A DNA stretch of 64,000 nucleotides from Paracoccus denitrificans. GTDB taxonomy: Bacteria > Pseudomonadota > Alphaproteobacteria > Rhodobacterales > Rhodobacteraceae. The DNA lies in the NCBI GenBank assembly GCA_005768755.1, contig VAFL01000003.1, positions 124,001 to 188,000 of the forward strand. Reading direction: 5' to 3'. The stretch's first letter is position 1, and each line of letters begins with the position of its first letter. The notes below the pieces were generated by a model. It was not told the DNA's origin and did not search any database. It saw only the letters and a program-made list of their open reading frames with translations. This document shows, piece by piece, positions 58,126 to 64,000 of this stretch. Position numbers and translations under genes: made by a program.

Positions 58126-59568
58126 ATGCAGGACGACCAAAAGCACCTTGATGTGCCGGACGAAGACACGTCGCAGCCCATCAGCGAGCAGACGCCAGAG
58201 CCTGAACAACCCGAGGAGGAGGACGACTTCACGCCTCCGCGTGCGCTTCTTGACCAGATCCGCGATGCGATCGACGATGAGGATCCGGCGCGGCTGAACG
58301 AATTGCTGGACCCGATGCACGCGGCCGATATCGCCGACGTCATCGAAAACCTTTCGGCGGCGCGACGACGCACCTTCATGTCGCTTTGGTCCGGAGAGAT
58401 CGACGGCGACATCCTGTCGGAAATCGACGAATCCATCCGCGACGAAATCGTTGAACTGATGCCGAAATCGGCGCTTGCCGACGCCGTGCGCGAGATGGAC
58501 AGCGACGATATCGTCGAATTGATCGAGGAACTGGAGGGGCCCGAACAGCAGAAGGTCCTCGAGGCGCTGGACGAATCCGACCGTGCCGCTGTCGAACAAT
58601 CGCTGACCTACCCGGAATATTCCGCCGGTCGGATGATGCAGTCCGAGGTCGTGACCGCCCCCGAGCACTGGACGGTCGGCGAAACAATCGATTATCTGCG
58701 CCGCGACGACGATCTGCCCGACCAGTTCTATCATGTGGTGCTGGTCGATCCGCGGCGCCATCCGGTCGGCTATGTGGCACTAGGCCGGTTGCTGGCAGCG
58801 CGCCGCGATACACCGATGCGTGACCTGACAGAAGACAGCTTCCGTCCGATCAGCGCCTTTGCGAACGAGGCCGATGTCGCCTATGCCTTCAACCAGTATC
58901 ACCTGATATCCGAGCCTGTCGTTGACGAGCACGACCGACTTGTCGGCGTCATCACCATCGATGACGCGATGGAAGTGCTGGACGATGAACACGAAGAGGA
59001 CCTGCTGCGCCTTGCGGGGGTCGGCGACGAAAGCTCGATCTCGGACACTGTGATCGAGACGTTGTGGCAACGCCTGCCGTGGCTGGCGATCAATCTTGGG
59101 ACTGCAATTCTGGCGTCCTTCGTGATTGCGCTGTTCGAGGGAACGATCTCGCAGATCGTTGCGCTTGCGGTGCTGATGCCCATCGTTGCATCGATGGGCG
59201 GGAATGCGGGAACGCAGACCTTGACCGTCGCGGTGCGTGCGCTGGCGACGAAAAGCCTGACGGGGTCGAATGTCTGGCGTGTCGTCGCCCGCGAGGCTGT
59301 CGTCGGAGTGCTGAACGGCTTGTGCTTTGCTGTCGTGATGGGCGTTGTGGCCTATCTTTGGTTCGACGGCCTGCCGCTGGCATCCGTGATCGGGATCGCA
59401 ATGGTGGTCAACCTGTTCGTTGCCGCACTGGCGGGCATCCTGGTGCCGCTGACGCTGGAGCGGTTTGGCGCCGACCCGGCACTTGCATCGGGGACATTCG
59501 TCACCACGGTAACGGATGTGGTTGGTTTCTTTGTATTTCTTGGTCTTGCGCAAATGGTTCTGCTGTAG
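58126..59568 (+). CDS. mgtE: Magnesium transporter MgtE
   Basis: MgtE is a Mg2+ channel of the inner membrane, gated by cytosolic magnesium. The 480-residue product has a disordered acidic start, an N-domain (about 45-160; MHAADIADVIENLSAARRR), two CBS domains (about 162-290; TAPEHWTVGETIDYL, AYAFNQYHLISEPVVDE), and five membrane helices from about 320, with SMGGNAGTQTLTVAVRALA (about 356-374) carrying the conserved pore-gate region, and VSTDVVGFF-like TVTDVVGFFVFLGLA near the end. GAGGAAGG precedes the ATG. Confidence 0.94.
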   Translation: MQDDQKHLDVPDEDTSQPISEQTPEPEQPEEEDDFTPPRALLDQIRDAIDDEDPARLNELLDPMHAADIADVIENLSAARRRTFMSLWSGEIDGDILSEIDESIRDEIVELMPKSALADAVREMDSDDIVELIEELEGPEQQKVLEALDESDRAAVEQSLTYPEYSAGRMMQSEVVTAPEHWTVGETIDYLRRDDDLPDQFYHVVLVDPRRHPVGYVALGRLLAARRDTPMRDLTEDSFRPISAFANEADVAYAFNQYHLISEPVVDEHDRLVGVITIDDAMEVLDDEHEEDLLRLAGVGDESSISDTVIETLWQRLPWLAINLGTAILASFVIALFEGTISQIVALAVLMPIVASMGGNAGTQTLTVAVRALATKSLTGSNVWRVVAREAVVGVLNGLCFAVVMGVVAYLWFDGLPLASVIGIAMVVNLFVAALAGILVPLTLERFGADPALASGTFVTTVTDVVGFFVFLGLAQMVLL

Positions 59569-59802
59569 CGGAAAGCAGTGCGCAGACGGAAAAACGCGGT
59601 GATAACCAAATAATCCTTGATTGGTGCCCGGCTATGCCGCAGTTTGGGTTTCACAAGCCCAATAACACAATATCTGGTGGCAGCATCTAGCGCCATTGGT
59701 CAGAAACGCGGGCGATCGGCAGGGTTTATGGGACAGGCGCATCCCGTCCGCATGGCGCGGGCGGGATGGTTCAACTGAACACAATGCTATCTGTCGCTCG
59801 TG
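59569..59802. other. 234-bp gap between mgtE and prpE, hairpin only
   Basis: Both genes end here (convergent). CATCCCG and CGGGATG arms near 59746-59772 could form a loose hairpin for prpE termination; no T-tract is clear. No frame or RNA gene is supported. Confidence 0.35.
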
Positions 59803-61677
59803 TCAGCCTTTCAGGGCCGCAGCGATCTCGTCAAGAACAGTGGCGTCTTCGATTGTCGCAGGGGTCTTGTAGGCCTCTCCGTCGGCGATCTTGACCATTG
59901 TCGCGCGCAGGATCTTCCCCGAGCGGGTCTTTGGCAGCCGATCGACGACAAGCGCCTTTCGGAACGCCGCAACCGGCCCGATTTCGTCGCGCACCATCTG
60001 GACCACTTCGCGGATGATCTGATCGGTTGGCGTGGCGGACCCTTTCTTCAGGCACAGGAAACCCAGGGGCGACTGACCCTTCAGCGGATCGCGAATGCCG
60101 ATGACAGCGCATTCGGCGACATCTTCATGGCGGGCCAGAACCTCCTCCATCGCGCCGGTGGACAGGCGATGACCGGCGACGTTGATCACGTCATCCGTGC
60201 GCGCCATGATGTACAGATACCCATCCTCGTCCAGATAGCCTGCGTCGCCTGTCTCGTAATAACCGGGGAAACGCGACAGATAGGATGTGCGATAGCGTTC
60301 TTCGGCATTCCACAAGCCTGACAATGTGCCCGGCGGCAAGGGCAGCCTGATCGCGATAGAGCCGAGGGTGCCGGGCGGCACGGGCCTGCCTTCCTCATCC
60401 AGCACCTGCACGTCATAGCCGGGCATGGGCACGGTCGGGCTGCCCGGCTTCACCGGCATCTCCTCGATCCCCAGCGGGCTCGCGGCGATCGCCCAGCCAG
60501 TCTCGGTCTGCCACCAGTGGTCGATCACCGGAACGCCCAGATGTTTTTGCGCCCATTCTATCGTGTCCGGATCGGCGCGTTCGCCGGCCAGAAAGAGCGC
60601 CTGCAGATCGTGCAGTTTGTAGCGCCGGATATATTCGCCGTCCGGGTCCTCGCGGCGAATGGCGCGAATGGCGGTGGGCGCGGTGAAGAAGCTTTTGATG
60701 CGATTGTTCTGGATGGTGCGCCAGAATACGCCCGCATGGGGCGTACCGATGGGCTTACCTTCGAACACAACGGTCTGTGCGCCGACGACCAGAGGTCCGT
60801 AACAGATATAACTGTGGCCGACGACCCAGCCCACATCAGAGGCGGCCCAGAAGCGATCTCCGGGGCCGATCTTGTAGATGTTCTTCATCGACCACGCCAG
60901 CGCAACCAGATGCCCGGCGGTGGGGCGCACGACGCCCTTTGGCTGGCCCGTCGTGCCGGATGTGTACAGGATATAGGCGGGATGGTTGCCTTCGACTGGC
61001 ACGCAATCGACCGGCTCGATCCCATATTGGAAACCATACCAACTGACGTCACGGTCCGGGACCAGTTGGGCGACCTCCTCGTCGCGTTGGAAAATCACAC
61101 AGAATTCGGGCGTATGCGTCGCCGTCTCGATGGCCTTGTCGAGCAATGGTTTGTAATGAACGACGCGCCCCGGCTCCAACCCGGCAGAGGCTGCGATGAT
61201 TGCCTTCGGCCGCGCGTCGTCGATACGCAGGGCCAGCTCGTTCGCAGCGAAGCCGCCAAACACGACAGAGTGGATCGCGCCCAGGCGTGCACAGGCCAGC
61301 ATCGCCTCGACTGCCTGTGGGATCATCGGCATGTAGATGATCACGCGGTCGCCCTTTTCGATGCCCCGCGCGCGCAAGGCCCCCGCCAAAGTGGCCACGC
61401 GACGTTGCAATTCGCGGAACGTGATGCCCTTGGTTGAATTCGTGATCGGACTGTCGTGATACAGTGCGATTTCGTCGCCGCGCCCGGCCTCGACATGGCG
61501 GTCCAGGCAGTTCCAGCAGGTATTCAGCAGCCCGTCGGAAAACCATTCGTAAAGTGGGGCCTTGTCGTCGAACAATGCCTTCGAAGGCGGTCTGTCCCAG
61601 TCGATCGCCTGCGCGGCCTGCATCCAGAAAGCTTCCGGGTCAGATTTCCACGCCGCGTAGACGTCCTGATATCGCAT
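59803..61677 (-). CDS. prpE: Propionyl-CoA synthetase
   Basis: Activates propionate to propionyl-CoA with ATP and CoA. The 624-residue acyl-CoA synthetase begins MRYQDVYAAWKSDPEAFW; it has the P-loop YILYTSGTTGQPKGVVR (about 232-248), the WWQTETGWAIAASPLG motif, YYETGDAGYLDEDGYLYI (about 480-497) and the C-terminal PKTRSGKILRATM with the acylatable lysine (about 583-590). YHDSPITNSTKGITFRELQ near 75 is typical of PrpE rather than Acs. GGAGG precedes the ATG at 61677; the six residues upstream are rejected. Confidence 0.93.
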   Translation of the reverse strand: MRYQDVYAAWKSDPEAFWMQAAQAIDWDRPPSKALFDDKAPLYEWFSDGLLNTCWNCLDRHVEAGRGDEIALYHDSPITNSTKGITFRELQRRVATLAGALRARGIEKGDRVIIYMPMIPQAVEAMLACARLGAIHSVVFGGFAANELALRIDDARPKAIIAASAGLEPGRVVHYKPLLDKAIETATHTPEFCVIFQRDEEVAQLVPDRDVSWYGFQYGIEPVDCVPVEGNHPAYILYTSGTTGQPKGVVRPTAGHLVALAWSMKNIYKIGPGDRFWAASDVGWVVGHSYICYGPLVVGAQTVVFEGKPIGTPHAGVFWRTIQNNRIKSFFTAPTAIRAIRREDPDGEYIRRYKLHDLQALFLAGERADPDTIEWAQKHLGVPVIDHWWQTETGWAIAASPLGIEEMPVKPGSPTVPMPGYDVQVLDEEGRPVPPGTLGSIAIRLPLPPGTLSGLWNAEERYRTSYLSRFPGYYETGDAGYLDEDGYLYIMARTDDVINVAGHRLSTGAMEEVLARHEDVAECAVIGIRDPLKGQSPLGFLCLKKGSATPTDQIIREVVQMVRDEIGPVAAFRKALVVDRLPKTRSGKILRATMVKIADGEAYKTPATIEDATVLDEIAAALKG

Positions 61678-61902
61678 GTCTGTTCCTCCACACACTGGAT
61701 GCTAATCGAGGCGACCGGTGTCGGGCAACGGCATGCGACCGCCCTGATCCGCAGGGTTTGGGCGAAATTCGGCCGAATGAATTGCCGCTACGTCAAGGCA
61801 TCGTCGATGGTTCATGGCTGGAACCGTTTCATCCCATTGCGGGTTTGCAACCCATAAGCCGGCGCCAAGGCAGCGTTCGGCAGATGAACCGGAGATACGA
61901 CG

Positions 61903-62379
61903 ATGAAATTCGCAACCGCAATTCTTTCTACCCTTGTTCTTGCTGCCCCCGCGCTGGCACAGGAATCGCAGTCAATCGACATGGCCGAAGTGCCCGCCCC
62001 GGTGATTGAAGCCGCGCAGGGTGCCGTGTCGGGTGTGACCTTCGACACCGCAAATCTTGACCGCGACGGTGGCACCGATACGTTTGAGCTGTCGGGTATC
62101 GACGCAGACGGCATGCGCTTCGAGGTCGACGCGACCGCGAACGGCACCATCGAAGAGGTGGAAGAACAGGTTTCCGTTGAAGACCTGCCCGCCGAGGTGA
62201 AGACCGCGATGGAGGTCAATCTGTCGGGGATCGAGCCGACAATGATCGAAAAATCGACCCGCGAGGGCGGTCAGGTCATCGTCTATGAATTCGAAGCCGA
62301 GAGAGATGGCCAGTTCGTGAATGCCGAAGTGGGCGAGGACGGGGCCGACTGGAGGGTCGTTGAAGACGCCGACAGCTAA
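61903..62379 (+). CDS. Secreted PepSY-like protein
   Basis: A 158-residue acidic periplasmic protein with a signal peptide (MKFATAILSTLVLAAPALA, cut after residue 19). The mature part contains two PepSY-like repeats: VPAPVIEAAQGAVSGVTFDTAN...YELSGIDADGMRFEVD and LPAEVKTAMEVNLSGIEPTMIE...YEFEAERDGQFVNAEVGEDG. PepSY domains inhibit peptidases or act as sensors; here both units are degenerate, so function is open. ATG at 61903 follows GGAGATACG. A terminator follows. Confidence 0.72.
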   Translation: MKFATAILSTLVLAAPALAQESQSIDMAEVPAPVIEAAQGAVSGVTFDTANLDRDGGTDTFELSGIDADGMRFEVDATANGTIEEVEEQVSVEDLPAEVKTAMEVNLSGIEPTMIEKSTREGGQVIVYEFEAERDGQFVNAEVGEDGADWRVVEDADS

Positions 62380-62401
62380 GTCCACCCAATCTGGAATTCT
62401 G

Positions 62402-62429
62402 ACGGGCGGAGGTTTCCTCCGCCCGTTTT
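62402..62429 (+). terminator. Terminator of the PepSY-like gene
   Basis: ACGGGCGGAGG and CCTCCGCCCGT form a perfect 11-bp stem around TTT, followed by TTTC. It lies 23 bp after the gene stop, convergent with the malic enzyme 15 bp further on. Confidence 0.85.
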
Positions 62430-62443
62430 CGTACAAGCCACGT

Positions 62444-64000
62444 TTACCTGTAATGCGCGACCGGCGTGCCTGCGACGGCAGACATGTTCAGCAGCCCGCG
62501 TGCCGTGATCGAGGGCGTGACGATATGGGCGCGGTTACCCATTCCCATCAGGATCGGACCAACCTCAAGCCCATTTGCCTTGTGCTTGAGGATGTTGCGT
62601 ACGCCCGATGCCGCATCGGTGCCGGCAAAAACCAGCACATTGGCGACGCCGTCCAGCTTTGAAGCTGGAAATATGCGCGCCCGGATTTCTGGGTCGAGGG
62701 CAGAATCGATATGCATCTCGCCATCGAAATTGAAATCGACCTCTCGCCTTGTCAGAATTTCCATCGCTGCCCGCATTCTCTTGCCGGAATCGGTGTCGAG
62801 ATTGCCGAATTGCGAATGGCTGCACAGTGCCACATGCGGGACCAGTCCGAAGCGGCGGACATGGCGGGCGGCACCAATGGTGGACATCGCGATCTGCTCG
62901 GGCGTGGGGTGGTTGTTAACCTGCGTGTCGGCGATGAACAGCGGTCCATCCTCAAGTATCATCATCGACAATGCGCCTTGGGGCGTCAGTCCCTCGCGGC
63001 CCAACACCTGCTCGATATAGTTCAAATGCCAGCTATATTGTCCGAATGTACCGCAAATCAGGCTGTCTGCCTCTTCGCGGTGGACCATGACGGCACCGAT
63101 GGCGGTCGTATTCGTGCGCATGATCGCCCGCGCCAGATCGGGTGTAACGCCACGCCGCGCCATCAGCTCGTGATAAGTCTCCCAGTATTGCCGATAACGG
63201 GAATCGCTTTCGGGGTTCACGATCTCGAAATCCTTTTCCGGTCTGATCGGCAGGCCCGCACGTTCCGCACGGGCGGCGATCACCTCGGGCCTGCCGATCA
63301 GGATCGGGATATCGGTGGTTTCCTCGATCATCGCATTGGCAGCGCGCAGAACCCTTTCGTCTTCGCCCTCGGCAAAGACGATACGGCGTGATGCTGTCGC
63401 CGCTGCCTCGAAAACCGGGCGCATGATCAGGGCCGAACGGAAAACAGAGCCGTCGAGCCTGCGTTTGTAAGCGCCAAGATCGTCGATCGGTCTGGTTGCA
63501 ACGCCGGATTCCATCGCAGCCTTGGCCACGGCAGTCGATACGACGCCGATCAGGCGCGGATCGAAGGGTTTCGGGATCAGATAGGCGGGACCGAAGGTCA
63601 GTTTCTCGCCGCTATAGGCAGCCGCTGCCTCGGCAGCGGTTGTCGCGCGGGCAAGGGCCGCGATCCCCTCGATGCATGCCAGTTGCATCTCGTCATTGAT
63701 CTGCGTCGCGCCGACATCAAGCGCACCCCTGAAGATGAAGGGGAAGCACAGGACGTTATTGACCTGATTGGGAAAATCGCTGCGCCCGGTCGCGATCACC
63801 GCGTCCGGCGCGACTTCCAGCGCGTCGTCGGGCATGATTTCGGGCGTCGGGTTTGCCAGCGCGAAAATGATCGGCCGCTTGGCCATCTTCGCGACCATCT
63901 GCTTCTTCAACACGCCAGGCCCCGACAGGCCCAGGAACATATCCGCCCCGTCGATGACCTGATCGAGCGTACGCAGATCGGATTTCTGCGCATAGGCGGC
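62444..64000 (-). CDS. maeB: NADP-dependent malic enzyme with PTA-like C-terminus, 5' end missing
   Basis: Decarboxylates malate to pyruvate, making NADPH. The frame is open through the window end, so about 518 C-terminal residues are visible and the N-terminal catalytic part is missing. The first part holds the end of the malic-enzyme NADP domain (GADMFLGLSGPGVLKKQMV, IIFALANPTPEIMPDDA); from about residue 180 a phosphotransacetylase-like domain follows (RRIVFAEGEDERVLRAANAM, ANVLVFAGTDAASGVRNILK), the layout of the long MaeB type. The C-terminal part is thought to regulate by acetyl-CoA and to be enzymatically inactive. Converges with the PepSY gene. Confidence 0.93.
   Translation of the reverse strand, partial: AAYAQKSDLRTLDQVIDGADMFLGLSGPGVLKKQMVAKMAKRPIIFALANPTPEIMPDDALEVAPDAVIATGRSDFPNQVNNVLCFPFIFRGALDVGATQINDEMQLACIEGIAALARATTAAEAAAAYSGEKLTFGPAYLIPKPFDPRLIGVVSTAVAKAAMESGVATRPIDDLGAYKRRLDGSVFRSALIMRPVFEAAATASRRIVFAEGEDERVLRAANAMIEETTDIPILIGRPEVIAARAERAGLPIRPEKDFEIVNPESDSRYRQYWETYHELMARRGVTPDLARAIMRTNTTAIGAVMVHREEADSLICGTFGQYSWHLNYIEQVLGREGLTPQGALSMMILEDGPLFIADTQVNNHPTPEQIAMSTIGAARHVRRFGLVPHVALCSHSQFGNLDTDSGKRMRAAMEILTRREVDFNFDGEMHIDSALDPEIRARIFPASKLDGVANVLVFAGTDAASGVRNILKHKANGLEVGPILMGMGNRAHIVTPSITARGLLNMSAVAGTPVAHYR

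Noticed and set aside
1..64000. Mobile elements, prophage, CRISPR, rRNA or tRNA genes
   Set aside because: No transposase, integrase, cas-like protein, regular spacer-repeat array or cloverleaf was recognised; all long frames fit housekeeping or metabolic genes.

Overview
The window is about 64 kb of GC-rich DNA (roughly 62-64% GC by eye) from an alphaproteobacterium of the order Rhodobacterales, most like Paracoccus or a close relative. The evidence is gene content and order (a dcw cell-wall and division cluster ending in ftsZ-lpxC-bamD-recN, a bactofilin with its M23 peptidase, SspB next to fumC), proteins of families common in that order, and a circularly permuted two-piece ssrA gene. It reads as ordinary chromosome: I see no insertion sequence, prophage, CRISPR array, rRNA or tRNA gene. 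The first gene (murC) and the last (a malic enzyme) are cut by the window ends.

Layout. 1-13.8 kb: murC (partial), murB, then an insert of marC, a glycogenin-like glycosyltransferase and an epimerase, then ddl-ftsQ-ftsA-ftsZ, lpxC, bamD and recN, covering peptidoglycan precursors, division, lipid A and outer-membrane assembly. 14-20 kb: a minus-strand valine-degradation run (mmsA, acyl-CoA dehydrogenase, 3-hydroxyisobutyryl-CoA hydrolase, mmsB) with a divergent LysR regulator. 19.9-28.8 kb: a CBS protein, coaD, the bactofilin/M23 pair, a 47-residue membrane protein, GAPDH, pyrC-pyrE and dnaB. 28.9-34.6 kb: a lone divergent FliG homologue, purB, two small overlapping genes (RHH and DUF4169), a histidine phosphatase, fumC and sspB. 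34.7-43.3 kb: an Na+/H+ antiporter, the ssrA gene, a deaminase, stress and membrane proteins, a polyamine-type binding protein, a TPM protein with ppk2, and metA with a P-loop protein. 43.4-47.3 kb: a FadL-like porin, a TDT-type transporter and guaB.

47.4-55.6 kb is a phenylacetate operon (paaJ-A-[VOC]-B-C-D-E-[second diiron protein]-Z) behind a promoter with a TetR/PaaR-like operator. It makes the ring-epoxidising oxygenase, the ring-opening enzyme and the thiolase, but the CoA ligase, isomerase and beta-oxidation genes are not here. 55.7-64 kb: a Bax-inhibitor-1 protein, an XRE regulator, hisN, mgtE, prpE (propionyl-CoA synthetase, which meets the valine pathway at propionyl-CoA), a PepSY-like secreted protein and the malic enzyme.

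The signals I would look at first are not genes. An 11-bp helically phased repeat, TATGTACG plus three bases, occurs as three copies upstream of murB and four copies directly upstream of the ssrA promoter. A duplicated ~26-bp element fills the mmsA/LysR divergent promoter. The ssrA gene itself encodes the tag ANDNRAPAMALAA and lies about 1.4 kb from its adaptor gene sspB. Terminators, operators and start codons were placed by eye.
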